From assembly GCA_018645405.1 (NCBI GenBank), contig JABGOQ010000087.1, positions 17,286 through 81,285 on the forward strand: DNA of 64,000 bases, given 5' to 3'. The stretch comes from Anaerolineae bacterium. GTDB taxonomy: Bacteria; Chloroflexota; Anaerolineae; Anaerolineales; Villigracilaceae. A program made the position numbers and the translations under genes. Positions 21,367 to 31,134 of this stretch are shown piece after piece. Positions within the stretch are counted from its first letter, which is position 1, and every line of letters starts with the position of its first letter. The notes beneath the pieces are model-generated. The model did not search any database and had not been told where the DNA came from. It saw only the letters and a list, made by a program, of their open reading frames with translations.

Positions 21367-23499
21367 TTGAGAACACCTGGTTTCCTGGAACAATCCCCTC
21401 CCCCTAAGCGTTTTGTTTTTTTACGCGCATTTGTGCTAATCGTTACTGCGTTAGCAGCTTTTGCCGCGCTGGTACTGCCGCTGGCTCTAAGCCCTGTCGC
21501 ACTACCTTTAGCTGTCGGAGATGTCGCCCCGCGCGATTTAGAAGCTCCTTACGCAGTTGACTATATTAGTGAAGTCCGCACAGAGAACGCACGTCAGAGC
21601 GCAGCGTTAACGATTGCTCCAGTTTATACACTCGCTGATCCATCCATTGCACGGGGGCAAATTGAAAGTCTGCGCGGGGTTTTGCTCTATATCAACACCG
21701 TCCGCGCAGATGAATATGCCACCATAGAAGAACAAACTACCGATTTGCTCGCATTAGAAGAAATCAAACTTAAAGAAGAAATCAGTACAACGATTTTGAC
21801 TTTAAACGATACACAATGGGAGACAATCCAGCAGGAGGCGTTGAGCGTCCTTGAACAGGTAATGCGAAATAGCATTCGGCAGAGTGATGTGGCGAGTGTG
21901 CAGCGTAGCGTTCCTTCACGCGTTAGTTTGGCGTTGACGGAAACCCAAGCTCAATTGGTCTCGGAGTTAGCACGGGCTTTCATCATTCCCAACAGCCTGT
22001 ATAGCGATGATTTAACGGAAGCAGCCCAGACGTCGGCGCGCGAAGCGGTAGAACCTACCGCTCAAAGCTTTAAGGCTGGAGAAATGATTGTCTCGGGGGG
22101 GCAGATCATCACATCAGAGAATTTAGAAGCATTAGAAACGCTTGGGTTAATCCAATCTGAGGAAGTATGGCCAATATACCTTGGGGCTGGCGTTCTAACG
22201 CTAACGCTTTCAATTTTCTTGTGGCTATATTTCAGCTATCGCCCGACAAAACTACTGAACGATATGCGGAGTCTGATTTCGGCATCAATTTTTTTCCTGA
22301 TTTTCTTGATCGGTGCCCGTCTGATTATCCCGAACCAAGCGATTATCCCTTATTTATATCCGCTACCTGCCTATGGATTGCTGATCGCAACACTTTTTGG
22401 AATAGATGCAGCATTTGTACTTATATTTTCATTAAGCTTACTGACAACTTACGGGTTACCAAACGCACTCGATCTGACAGCCTATTATTTAATTTCTTCT
22501 TTAATCAGTATACTTATTCTTGGAAAGGCTCAACAGGTATGGTCTTTTTTGAAAGCAGGCTTAGCGGTATCGATGGCTGGGCTGGCAATGCTTTTGGTAT
22601 ATTGGCTACCCTCTACCAGTACCGATTGGGTTGGGTTAGCGACACTTGCCGCCGCCGCAGCCTTTAGCGGTATCGCTTCAGCAAGTCTAACGCTTCTCTT
22701 GCAATTTTCTCTTGCCCAAATTTTAGGGCTAACAACTACCTTACGCTTGCTTGAAATTTCTCGCCCAGATACACCTTTGCTCCAATTTTTGCTACGCACT
22801 GCACCAGGAACATACCAACATAGTTTGCAAGTTGCCAATCTTGCAGAACAAGCTGCTGAAAGCATCGGCGCGGATGCACTCTTAGTGCGTGTCGGTGCGC
22901 TCTTTCATGATGTTGGCAAAACGCAAAATCCACTTTTCTTTATTGAAAATCAGGTTCCAGGCAATATCAATACGCATGAGGATCTTGCACCAGAGGAAAG
23001 TGCAGAAATTATCATTCGGCACGTCACAGATGGCGTTGTTTTAGGACGAAAATATCGCTTACCAAACCGTCTGATCGATTTTATGCGCGAGCATCATGGC
23101 ACAAATATAACTCGCTACCAATACGCACAAGCCCTTAAAGACGCTAATGGTGATGTAAATGAGGTTGAGCTTGAAAAATTTCGTTATCCCGGACCTGCAC
23201 CAAGATCGCGCGAAACTGCACTCCTCATGTTAGCCGATGGCACCGAGGCTTGGGCAAGAGCAGACCGCCCACAGAGCGAAGAAGAATTACGCTCTCTGGT
23301 ACATAAAATGTTTGAATCCGTCCAGAAAAGCGGTCAACTTAATAACACTCGCCTAACCTTGCGCGATCTCTCAATAATCAGAGAATCTTTTGTTTCCACA
23401 CTCCGCGGAACGCTACATCCACGCGTTAAATATCCTAAAGAAAGAAACACACCTGCTTCCAATGGCGTGCCCACAATCCCAAGAGAAAAAACAGAATGA
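21367..23499 (+). CDS. 7TM-HD phosphodiesterase (PgpH/YqfF-like)
   Basis: 710 residues from a TTG at 21367 preceded by AAAAGAGAGA; no closer ATG has a better ribosome site. Domains: one N-terminal membrane helix, an extracytoplasmic 7TMR-HDED-type domain (about 55-270), seven membrane helices (about 275-460), then an HD domain with TAPGTYQHSLQVANLAEQAA, the HD pair in GALFHDVGKTQNP (about residue 513), IIRHVTDG and REHHGT. Characterised relatives degrade cyclic di-AMP, so it probably tunes c-di-AMP in response to an external signal. ybeY begins inside its last codons, a common arrangement for this gene. Confidence 0.92.
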   Translation: MRTPGFLEQSPPPKRFVFLRAFVLIVTALAAFAALVLPLALSPVALPLAVGDVAPRDLEAPYAVDYISEVRTENARQSAALTIAPVYTLADPSIARGQIESLRGVLLYINTVRADEYATIEEQTTDLLALEEIKLKEEISTTILTLNDTQWETIQQEALSVLEQVMRNSIRQSDVASVQRSVPSRVSLALTETQAQLVSELARAFIIPNSLYSDDLTEAAQTSAREAVEPTAQSFKAGEMIVSGGQIITSENLEALETLGLIQSEEVWPIYLGAGVLTLTLSIFLWLYFSYRPTKLLNDMRSLISASIFFLIFLIGARLIIPNQAIIPYLYPLPAYGLLIATLFGIDAAFVLIFSLSLLTTYGLPNALDLTAYYLISSLISILILGKAQQVWSFLKAGLAVSMAGLAMLLVYWLPSTSTDWVGLATLAAAAAFSGIASASLTLLLQFSLAQILGLTTTLRLLEISRPDTPLLQFLLRTAPGTYQHSLQVANLAEQAAESIGADALLVRVGALFHDVGKTQNPLFFIENQVPGNINTHEDLAPEESAEIIIRHVTDGVVLGRKYRLPNRLIDFMREHHGTNITRYQYAQALKDANGDVNEVELEKFRYPGPAPRSRETALLMLADGTEAWARADRPQSEEELRSLVHKMFESVQKSGQLNNTRLTLRDLSIIRESFVSTLRGTLHPRVKYPKERNTPASNGVPTIPREKTE

Positions 23500-23954
23500 T
23501 CGAAATTCAATATAATCCTACTCTTGATAAAAACCTTGACGATACTCTCTTGGCACGAGCCGCACACGTCACATTAGAGCATCAATCTGCTCCAAAGGAT
23601 GACACGCTCAGTATTTTATTGACGGATGATGCTCAGATTCAGTCACTTAATCGTGAATATCGTGGCTTCGACACACCATCCGATGTTCTCTCCTTTGACG
23701 TACACGAACGTGACCCGGAAACTGGTTTCCTTTATCTTGGCGAGATCATCATCTCGATTCCCTATGCCGCCAAACAAGCCCAAAAGAACGGACACCCCCT
23801 CCAAGCGGAGGTTCAACTCCTCATCGTTCATGGGACTTTGCATATTTTGGGGCATGACCATGCCAACCCCACAGAAAAAGCTAAAATGTGGAATGCACAA
23901 AGTGAAATATTGACACATCTTGGTTTGACAGAAATTAAAATTCAAGAAATATGA
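23496..23954 (+). CDS. ybeY: Endoribonuclease YbeY (rRNA maturation factor)
   Basis: 152 residues. YbeY is a zinc-dependent RNase acting in 16S rRNA 3' processing and ribosome quality control. The zinc signature H3xH5xH is intact at His112, His116 and His122 in VHGTLHILGHDH. The conserved LNREYRGFDTPSDVLSFD region is also present. The start overlaps the stop of the preceding gene by four bases and its own stop overlaps the next start by four, so translation of the three genes is coupled. Confidence 0.97.
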   Translation: MIEIQYNPTLDKNLDDTLLARAAHVTLEHQSAPKDDTLSILLTDDAQIQSLNREYRGFDTPSDVLSFDVHERDPETGFLYLGEIIISIPYAAKQAQKNGHPLQAEVQLLIVHGTLHILGHDHANPTEKAKMWNAQSEILTHLGLTEIKIQEI

Positions 23955-24325
23955 GCAAATTTATTAAATCCCGCTTACGTTCTTTTTCTTACGCTTTTCA
24001 AGGTTGGTATTATGTTCTCCGCAACGAACAAAATGCCTGGGTCCATGCAGTAATCACTGTGCTGGTCATCTTTCTTGCGTTTTGGTTAGATCTTCCCACA
24101 CGAGATTGGGCGGTCATTCTCCTTGCCATTGTCATGGTCTGGGCAGCAGAGTTTTTCAACACCGCAATTGAGAGCATTGTTGATCTTGTCAGCCCAGATA
24201 AGCATCCGCTGGCCAAGGTTGGCAAAGATGTTGGCGCAGCTGCTGTGCTGATTGCCGCACTAACGTCTGTTTTAATTGGATTGCTTATTCTAGGGCCGCC
24301 ACTTTTGAAGAGACTCAATTTTTAG
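23951..24325 (+). CDS. dgkA: Diacylglycerol/undecaprenol kinase
   Basis: 124 residues with three membrane helices, the short Gram-positive type DgkA whose usual substrate is undecaprenol. Signature residues appear in RNEQNAWVHAVIT and in the active-site segment AAEFFNTAIESIVDLVSPDKHPLAKVGKDVGAAAVL (Glu and Asn of EFFNTAIE, Asp of KDVGAAAV). It lies in the membrane and recycles lipid carrier. It is coupled by a four-base overlap to ybeY, a gene order common in many bacteria. Confidence 0.94.
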   Translation: MSKFIKSRLRSFSYAFQGWYYVLRNEQNAWVHAVITVLVIFLAFWLDLPTRDWAVILLAIVMVWAAEFFNTAIESIVDLVSPDKHPLAKVGKDVGAAAVLIAALTSVLIGLLILGPPLLKRLNF

Positions 24326-24383
24326 AAACCCCATAATCTTTATAGTGCTTGAGGTGGAAAGACAATTAGCAAAAAAAGCTACC

Positions 24384-26441
24384 TTAGCGAAGCGGACAAT
24401 ATTTTAGTTCATCCTGGATTTCTGCGACCAAGGCATTACTTTTTCCTAATACTCCATCATCTGCCACGCGCTGCCAAAGGGAGCAGAACATTGGTCGCAA
24501 CCCGGGGTTTTTCTCTACCGCGATTTTAGTTAACCCTTGGGCATCATCATAACGTCCTAGACGAGTATAGGCTTCGATGAAGGGGAGATATTCCGCCGCA
24601 TCTGCTGGAGCAAAGGGGATATTGAAGGCTTTATCACCAAGCTTAGCGACTTTTTCCCAATCACCATCTTGGCGGGCAAGGTCGGCTTTCTCGAAATAGT
24701 AGCACCAATTATGCTCCGGTTCTTCGCCAAAAAGCCAAGTAGGCGGGTTGAAATCATCATTGTTTTTAGAAATCAACTCACGCGGCTTAGAAAGAACTAA
24801 TGCTGGCGCAAGAACACGCGGCAACGTTAAGCTACCCATTTCCAGATCATCCACACCACGCGGAGCAAACAACATATCTTGATCGTAAACGGGGTCTAAA
24901 ATCCGTAAGCAGGATGGTGGAGAGAAATGTAAAAGTAGCGTTTGGTCTGTATTACCTTCGAATGTCGCCGCAAAATGGTCTTTGAAAATGGGTTGTCCAG
25001 CTTTCAGTGATGGCAAGTCTTCTCCCAAGCGAGCGGAAAGGTAAAAATATTCGTAATCGAGTTCGGTGTCGCTTTGTTCGGGGTTATACGCCCAATTAAC
25101 CAGAAAGCTAAAAGCCTCATCGTCATTATGGGGGAAAATACCATCATCTTCTGCCAAAATCAGTGTTCCTGGTGCAATATCAGGCGCGCGCCAAAAAAGC
25201 TGTTGAGCAAAAAGACGTTGCAAACGCCATTCACTGCGATAAATATCGCCGTTATAAATATGAGTCGTCACTGCCAAAGAAATCAACAAGGCAGCAAGCG
25301 TAAATCGTTGAGTCTTGTTTTTGATGAGCGAGAAAAGCCATGTCAGCAACATGCTTACGCCAAAGATAAATGGGAAGGTAAAGCGATCTTCAGGGAAGGT
25401 CAATTGGACGGGGAAATTAACCGCATAGAAGGGGATGCCTGCGGCAAGAATTAAAGCAACGGAGAGGAAGAGCCAGTCCCAATCATATTTTTGCGTGGAT
25501 GCCTCCGCTTCGCGCGCGACGAGAGACTTGAGATAACTTGCGAGAAGAAATGTTCCGGCGAGAAGAATTGCTCCCATAACGAGGGCAAGCCTGAGGCTGA
25601 GTCCGCTTTCGAAACCGAAGGGTTGGGAGAAAACTTTTAGCCACGCTCCCAAGCTGACTAGGGGAAGCGCATCCCAGAGCTGAGTCCAAATCCCCAAAAC
25701 AGAGAAGGAGATCTCTTCTTGTGCCGAGTAAATGGTTTCCTTATAAAGAAAAAAACGCCAATATAGATACCCTATGAGAGAGATAAGATAAGGAATATAA
25801 AAGAGAAATGTTTTTTTGATGCGTTCTTTGAAATCAAGAGAAGTTGTTGTAAGAGCTATCCAGATAAAGAGGGCGCGGAGGAGTTCCAAGCCAACGAAGT
25901 ATTCTACCCCCAGCGGAATGAGGATACTTAAAAAGACAGAAATGGTAATTTTTAGAATGCGATGACGAGGATTTCGAACAGCTTGCGCCACGAGGCTTAA
26001 CGAGAGGAAGAAAAGAGCTAATAAACTCCACACATATTGGTAAGTGACAGCGAGCGGTTGCTGCGTAAAACCAGGGTAGACTAAAAAGAAAAAAGCGGTG
26101 AGGATATTTTCTGGTTTTTTGGTCGGAAAGAGGGTTTTTAGTAATTGCCAGAGTGCCAGAGTTGCAAGCCAGCGAGTAAAGATTGCATAAAATTGCCACG
26201 CAGCTGGTTTTGTTCCCAAAAGTAGAGTGAGGAAGCCTTCCCAATATCCACGAATAGGGCGAGTAACTGAAAATAAATTAATCAATCCTTTTGCCCCAAG
26301 ATGAGCACGCGACCAAGCGAAAGCCCAATCGTCCCAGTAGAAACCTTGTTGAAAGGCAAAGAGTCCAAAGGAGAGGAGGGCGATAATCGCTAAGATGAGA
26401 GGGAAAGACCACTCTTTGAGTTTTTCTTTGAAAAGTATCAT
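24384..26441 (-). CDS. GT-C-like multipass membrane protein with TPR-like tail
   Basis: 685 residues. About eleven membrane helices occupy residues 12-400. The first extracytoplasmic loop carries FYWDDWAFAW, an acidic pair in the position typical of GT-C glycosyltransferases that use lipid-linked sugars. The remaining 285 residues are soluble; the end (EKADLARQDGDWEKVAKLGD ... EAYTRLGRYDDAQGLTKIAVEKNP) has TPR-like helices. It is the last gene of the glycan run and starts immediately at the stop of the aminotransferase gene. A role in sugar transfer outside the membrane is inferred. No closer family was recognised. Confidence 0.65.
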   Translation of the reverse strand: MILFKEKLKEWSFPLILAIIALLSFGLFAFQQGFYWDDWAFAWSRAHLGAKGLINLFSVTRPIRGYWEGFLTLLLGTKPAAWQFYAIFTRWLATLALWQLLKTLFPTKKPENILTAFFFLVYPGFTQQPLAVTYQYVWSLLALFFLSLSLVAQAVRNPRHRILKITISVFLSILIPLGVEYFVGLELLRALFIWIALTTTSLDFKERIKKTFLFYIPYLISLIGYLYWRFFLYKETIYSAQEEISFSVLGIWTQLWDALPLVSLGAWLKVFSQPFGFESGLSLRLALVMGAILLAGTFLLASYLKSLVAREAEASTQKYDWDWLFLSVALILAAGIPFYAVNFPVQLTFPEDRFTFPFIFGVSMLLTWLFSLIKNKTQRFTLAALLISLAVTTHIYNGDIYRSEWRLQRLFAQQLFWRAPDIAPGTLILAEDDGIFPHNDDEAFSFLVNWAYNPEQSDTELDYEYFYLSARLGEDLPSLKAGQPIFKDHFAATFEGNTDQTLLLHFSPPSCLRILDPVYDQDMLFAPRGVDDLEMGSLTLPRVLAPALVLSKPRELISKNNDDFNPPTWLFGEEPEHNWCYYFEKADLARQDGDWEKVAKLGDKAFNIPFAPADAAEYLPFIEAYTRLGRYDDAQGLTKIAVEKNPGLRPMFCSLWQRVADDGVLGKSNALVAEIQDELKYCPLR

Positions 26442-27575
26442 TTATAAAACCTTAAACCGAAGAACAGAATCAATCACTTGTTCTTGCTCACTACTACTAA
26501 GACCATAAGAAAAAGGCAAGCGAACAAGCCTGTTGCTAACGTCCTCGGTAATTGGAAAATCGTCTGGTCTTCCGCCAAGGCGGATACCCATATCTGAAAG
26601 GTGTAGAGGAAGATAGTGGAAAACGCTGTGGATGTCATGCTCCCGTAAATAGGCAATAAATTTCTGGCGCGCATCAAGATTTGGGAGAAGTATATAAAAC
26701 ATATGATAGGCTTGCTCGGTGTGTTCTGGCACTGTGGGAAGTTGGATGTTTTCTTTCTCTGCCCAATCTTTTAGTGCAAAATGGTATGTCTCCCAGAGGG
26801 TTTTGCGATAGGCTTGAATTTTTTCACGTTCTTCGAGTTGAGCATAGAGTACCCCTGCCAAAATATCAGAGGGGAGATAGGATGAGCCGATATCTACCCA
26901 AGTATATTTATCTACTTGTCCACGGAAAAATCGAGAGCGATTAGTGCCTTTTTCTCGGACGATTTCGGCGCGTTCAACGAGCTTGTGGTCATTAATTAGC
27001 AACGCACCACCTTCGCCACAAGAGAAATTCTTGGTCTCATGAAAAGATTGCGCAGCCATACTCCCAAAAGTACCCATGTATTTACCTTTATATTTAGCAA
27101 AAAGGGCATGGGCATTATCTTCCAACACAGGGATTTTATGATGCTGGGCAATTCCCATAATTGCATCCATTTCACAACCAACGCCAGCATAATGAACGGG
27201 AACAATTGCCTTTGTGCGTGGAGTAATTGCCTCTTCAAGCTTGGATTCATCTAAATTAAGGGTATCAGGTCTAATATCCACGAAAACGGGATGTGCACCA
27301 CGCAGGACAAAGGCATTCACAGTCGAGACAAAGGTAAAGTCCGGGATGATAACCTCGTCCCCCTCCCAAATATCCAATAGAATCGCCATCATTTCGAGGG
27401 CGTGGGTGCAGGAAGTGGTCAGTAAAACTTTGGGAACGCCCAAAGTTTCTTCGAGGAGAGTATGACATTTTTTCGTGAAAGCACCATCGCCGGAGAGATG
27501 TCCGCTTTGCAGAGCGATTTTGATATTCTCTTCTTCATTGCCAACGGGGACAGGATTATTAAAAGGAATTTTCAT
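26442..27575 (-). CDS. wecE: WecE-type sugar aminotransferase (dTDP-4-amino-4,6-dideoxygalactose transaminase-like)
   Basis: 377 residues, the full length of the DegT/DnrJ/EryC1/StrS PLP-dependent family. The opening IPFNNPVPVGNEEENI, the substrate loop HLSGDGAFTKKC and SCTHALEMMAILL match the WecE/RffA branch. The PLP lysine is in SFHETKNFSCGEGGA. It would convert dTDP-4-keto-6-deoxyglucose to the 4-amino sugar using glutamate. The next upstream gene is a GNAT acetyltransferase, overlapping by four bases, which fits the WecE-WecD pair making a 4-acetamido-4,6-dideoxy sugar. Genes for making the dTDP precursor are not in the window. Confidence 0.85.
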   Translation of the reverse strand: MKIPFNNPVPVGNEEENIKIALQSGHLSGDGAFTKKCHTLLEETLGVPKVLLTTSCTHALEMMAILLDIWEGDEVIIPDFTFVSTVNAFVLRGAHPVFVDIRPDTLNLDESKLEEAITPRTKAIVPVHYAGVGCEMDAIMGIAQHHKIPVLEDNAHALFAKYKGKYMGTFGSMAAQSFHETKNFSCGEGGALLINDHKLVERAEIVREKGTNRSRFFRGQVDKYTWVDIGSSYLPSDILAGVLYAQLEEREKIQAYRKTLWETYHFALKDWAEKENIQLPTVPEHTEQAYHMFYILLPNLDARQKFIAYLREHDIHSVFHYLPLHLSDMGIRLGGRPDDFPITEDVSNRLVRLPFSYGLSSSEQEQVIDSVLRFKVL

Positions 27576-28309
27576 TTTTCTTCATCAAACCATTTATGAA
27601 AAGTATAGAGAGAGCGATTGAGCTTCATGCCCAAACCTACCCACAAATTTTGAGAGGCGAGATTGGTGATTTGTGTTGAGATAATGAACTCTTTTGCACC
27701 CTCTTTATACGCCCAAGCAAAAGCAGCTTTGATGAGGTTTCGCCCCAATCCTTGCCCTTGTGCTTCTGGAGAGACAGCAAAAAGAGGCCCTTCAACTTCA
27801 TCAGAGCTATTTTTTCTCAAAGTCAAAAAACCCTTGACTTGCCCATTTGATTTTGCAACAAGAACTTCATCCGCGATTTCTTTACGGCAAGAACGAACTG
27901 CCCAATCGAGATAGCCTTCATCACAATCGCGTGGATCAAAACGTGGGTCGGCATGATAATGACTTCGATAGTCAGCAAAAGCACTTTGGGTTATTTTTTT
28001 AATACGCACTTCATCTTCAGGCTGTATATAAAACACAGTTTCTTTTTCTCTTGGCAATATATTTTCAGCAGACAAAAGGTAGCGAAAATAGAGCAGTGTA
28101 TTCATCAAGGAAAAATCTTTTGCTTCTAGCGCATGAACCAACTCAATTTTGTCTGTTTCGCAACGCAAGATAAGAAATTCTACATTTTCCTTCTGACAAA
28201 ACTCTTCGATAAGGGGTAAATCAGTCAAATTCTGAACAAAAGCACGCGCAGTGCGAAAGCCAAAACGAGTTTCATCAAGAGGAGAAAGAGAGATCGAAGT
28301 TTCAGGCAT
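27572..28309 (-). CDS. GNAT acetyltransferase, probably WecD-like
   Basis: 245 residues. The C-terminal half is a GNAT fold: EVLVAKSNGQVKGFLTLRK, the acetyl-CoA loop VSPEAQGQGLGRNLIKAAFAWAYKEG, and ISTQITNLASQNLWVGLGMKLNRSLYTFHKW. The last segment is very like the end of WecD/RffC (dTDP-fucosamine acetyltransferase). Context supports this: it overlaps the WecE-type aminotransferase gene by four bases and follows a GT2 gene by two. The N-terminal half is less conserved, as in WecD. Cytoplasmic. Confidence 0.75.
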   Translation of the reverse strand: MPETSISLSPLDETRFGFRTARAFVQNLTDLPLIEEFCQKENVEFLILRCETDKIELVHALEAKDFSLMNTLLYFRYLLSAENILPREKETVFYIQPEDEVRIKKITQSAFADYRSHYHADPRFDPRDCDEGYLDWAVRSCRKEIADEVLVAKSNGQVKGFLTLRKNSSDEVEGPLFAVSPEAQGQGLGRNLIKAAFAWAYKEGAKEFIISTQITNLASQNLWVGLGMKLNRSLYTFHKWFDEEK

Positions 28310-28311
28310 AA

Positions 28312-29274
28312 CTATTCTTCTTTTTTATGCTGAAATCCAACTTCATCTCGTATAAGACTCTGAGGTTTTCCCATCAAGCGGAAGTACATCCGAGAGAGAT
28401 ATTCTCCAAAAATGCCCATCGCAAAAAGTTGCGCCCCAGAAAAAATGGCGATAATTGAAGCGAGGAAGGGAAACCCCGGTACAGGGCTGCCTTGCAAAAA
28501 AAAGCGAATAATGACATAAAGAAAAATACCCAAACCGAAGAATGTTAGGCCAAAACCCAGCCAGCTTGCAAGTTGAATGGGAAGAGTACTAAAGCCTGTT
28601 ATCAGGTTGAATGTGTGCAAAATCAGTTTTCGAAAAGTATAATTTGAGTCCCCTTCTTTACGAGATGCATGTTGAACAGGAATATATCCAAAGCGTGTTG
28701 TTCCCCATGTCAGCAAAACATCTATAGAAATAAAAGAGCTGCTGTAATCAGCGAACCCATTTCTAAGACTTGTCCGAAAAGCACGGAATGCACCACTTTT
28801 TTCAATCCCAACAACACCCAAACTAATCCTTAGAATTTGTTTCATCAACCGAGATGAAAAATTTCGCCACAGAAGATGTGTCTCTTTCTCGGGGTAACCA
28901 TAAACTACATCATAACCCTTCTCTAGTTCTGCCAAAAGTTTATGAATTTCTTTTGGGGGGTGCTGTAAATCATCATCCATCGTAATAATCGTATCGTAAG
29001 TTGCGGCTCTAATGCCTTGCAAAAGTGCATTATGCTGACCATAATTACGCATCAGATGAATGCCACGCAACCAAGCATAATTTCTTCGCAATTCAAGAAT
29101 TTTTCCCCAACTTCCGTCTGGGCTACCATCCACAACAAGAATCACCTCATAATCTTCTCCCAAAGCATTCAAAGATTTTTTTAGGCTTTCGACCAAAAAT
29201 GGAAGTATCTTCTCACTTTTATAAACAGGAATAACTACAGAAAGCCCTTTTTCAAAGGGGATGAGTTGCTGCAT
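28312..29274 (-). CDS. GT2 glycosyltransferase with two C-terminal membrane helices (ArnC/DPM1-like)
   Basis: 320 residues from the ATG at 29274; a GTG three bases upstream overlaps the glpD stop. The GT-A domain has SVVIPVYKSEKILPFLVESL, VDGSPDGSW, MRNYGQHNALLQGI and the metal-binding TMDDDLQHPP. The end has two helices (IQLASWLGFGLTFFGLGIFLYVI and SIIAIFSGAQLFAMGIFGEYLSRMYF). Relatives move a sugar from a nucleotide donor to polyprenyl phosphate on the cytoplasmic face. It could load the amino sugar made by the next two genes for the GT-C-like protein to use. Confidence 0.88.
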   Translation of the reverse strand: MQQLIPFEKGLSVVIPVYKSEKILPFLVESLKKSLNALGEDYEVILVVDGSPDGSWGKILELRRNYAWLRGIHLMRNYGQHNALLQGIRAATYDTIITMDDDLQHPPKEIHKLLAELEKGYDVVYGYPEKETHLLWRNFSSRLMKQILRISLGVVGIEKSGAFRAFRTSLRNGFADYSSSFISIDVLLTWGTTRFGYIPVQHASRKEGDSNYTFRKLILHTFNLITGFSTLPIQLASWLGFGLTFFGLGIFLYVIIRFFLQGSPVPGFPFLASIIAIFSGAQLFAMGIFGEYLSRMYFRLMGKPQSLIRDEVGFQHKKEE

Positions 29275-30965
29275 CACAACATGACCCCGTGCTTGCTTGC
29301 CATTAAATCAACAGTTCGAGCAATTTCGGTATTTCTCCGTTTATCGCTCCATCCTAAGGTTTCGGCGAGAATATCCGCTAACTCTACCAAAAGTGGTCGC
29401 GTGAGCATTCCTAACTTGGCGATATTTGTACGGCGTAAAACCAAATCATTAAGATGGATGACTTTCTCTTTTTTCGCCAAGAAAACAATCTCTCCACGGC
29501 TATAGTTTGGTAGTGACTCCAAAGATGTATCCTTGCTATCAGAGATAAACATGGCTACCTCTTCAACACGTGTTCCATAGCGCTGATAAAGCTCACCCAG
29601 CCTATCAAGAGAGAGATTTGTCCACGCAGCAATGCCTTCCAATTTTTGTTTTCGGTCTTCTTGCCTGCGTTCATAATTTCGCCCGCCACCAATAGCCAAA
29701 TCCCGTGTTGAGATTTTTCTCTCCATCCCCAAAAAGGCGAGTGATTTATCCGTCACTTGTTCTGCAAAGGCTCGGAAAGATGTCCACTTGCCACCCACCA
29801 ACGAATAGATAGGGTAATTCTGCCCCGTCCAAACACCGCTGAGAACCTGAATGGTATGGTCACGGGAGATTTGCCCCGTCGTCTTTGCACCACTATATTC
29901 TAGCGGGCGCACACCAGAAAAGCGAAAAACAATCTGACCACGCGTCACAGAAATATCGGGGAAAACTGTCTCGATCATCTCAAGAAAATAATCTACTTCT
30001 TCCTCAGTGCAAACTGCATCATCTGGATTTTCAATAGGTATATCTGATGTCCCCACTAAAACTTTGTCATGAAGTGGATATATTAGCACAATCCGTCCAT
30101 CATCATTCTCAAAGAAGAATTCATGATCGCCAATTGCAGCACGAAGTTCGGAGTTAGCGAGAACCAAGTGCGAGCCTTTGGTCCCGCCAATGAAACGCGC
30201 CTTCAAGCCTAAGGTCGCGTTCGTCTCGTCTATCCAGGGTCCGGCAGCATTAATTAGCAGACGAGGACGAACGTCGTAAAGCTCTCCGGTTAACTCATCC
30301 TTCAGGGTAACAAAATTCAATTTCCCGCCCTCAAGGCTAATATAATTCAGCGCACGCGCATTGGGGTGGTCTGCTTCCGCGTCGAGGAGCATCTCTACGG
30401 CAAGGCGCTCTGGCTCAGTAATCGCGCCATCATAATAGGTTGCGGCATAGCGAAGAGATGGATTTAAGCGATTCCAGCGCATAAGTGCTTTTTTACGCGA
30501 GGTAAACTGATGCTTCGGAACAGTTTTTTGCTTACGCGTGAAAGCATCATAGAAAATCAATCCTATTTTTATTACCAATGCACCACGTTCGGAGGGACGA
30601 TCAAGAAAGTTAAAAAATTTAAGGGGAGCATTGAGCAAGCCAGAGAAAATTTTAAAAATGGGAATAGTTGTAGGCAATGGATGGACGATATGGGGGGCGT
30701 TTTTTAGCATCCGATTGCGCTCCTGAACCGCCTCACGTACGAGACGAAACTCGCCGTTTTCGAGATAGCGGATACCGCCATGCGCCATATGTGAAGATGC
30801 TGCGCTCGCGCCAGAAGCAAAATCAGCGCGGTCAATAAGAAGTACGTTAACATCATTAAGAGCAAGATCGCGGAAGGTGGCAATGCCATTGACACCAGCT
30901 CCAATAATAAGAATATCAAGGTTTGGGGACTCTTTAAGTGAAGATAAAATTTCGGTTCGTTTCAT
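29274..30965 (-). CDS. glpD: FAD-dependent glycerol-3-phosphate dehydrogenase
   Basis: 563 residues from the ATG at 30965, which has GGGAAG upstream; the frame extends to 31049 without a ribosome site. It oxidises sn-glycerol-3-phosphate to DHAP with electrons to quinone. FAD motif: DILIIGAGVNGIATFRDLAL; then DFASGASAASSHMAHGGIRYLENGEFRLVREAVQER, the GlpD/GlpA signature. LLINAAGPWIDE and the C-terminal alpha-helical domain (about 430-563) are present. It heads a run of overlapping glycan genes, an odd neighbour. A divergent LysM gene lies on the other side. Confidence 0.93.
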   Translation of the reverse strand: MKRTEILSSLKESPNLDILIIGAGVNGIATFRDLALNDVNVLLIDRADFASGASAASSHMAHGGIRYLENGEFRLVREAVQERNRMLKNAPHIVHPLPTTIPIFKIFSGLLNAPLKFFNFLDRPSERGALVIKIGLIFYDAFTRKQKTVPKHQFTSRKKALMRWNRLNPSLRYAATYYDGAITEPERLAVEMLLDAEADHPNARALNYISLEGGKLNFVTLKDELTGELYDVRPRLLINAAGPWIDETNATLGLKARFIGGTKGSHLVLANSELRAAIGDHEFFFENDDGRIVLIYPLHDKVLVGTSDIPIENPDDAVCTEEEVDYFLEMIETVFPDISVTRGQIVFRFSGVRPLEYSGAKTTGQISRDHTIQVLSGVWTGQNYPIYSLVGGKWTSFRAFAEQVTDKSLAFLGMERKISTRDLAIGGGRNYERRQEDRKQKLEGIAAWTNLSLDRLGELYQRYGTRVEEVAMFISDSKDTSLESLPNYSRGEIVFLAKKEKVIHLNDLVLRRTNIAKLGMLTRPLLVELADILAETLGWSDKRRNTEIARTVDLMASKHGVML

Positions 30966-31112
30966 GGTTTTGCTTCCCAAATAAAAAGATAAAATATGTA
31001 TGCAGAATTGTACCGTATACTGCGGAGAAACTCGGAACACAAATTGCATATTTTTTGATAGATTCTAAGTTCCCTTGCTAATGATTACGCAATACAGAAT
31101 AGCTACAAATGA

Positions 31113-31118
31113 TATAAT
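31113..31118 (+). promoter_or_regulatory. -10 box upstream of the LysM gene
   Basis: Consensus TATAAT 16 bases before the ATG at 31135, in the divergent glpD/LysM spacer. No good -35 hexamer. Confidence 0.3.
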
Positions 31119-31134
31119 GCGGCAGGTAAAAAAT

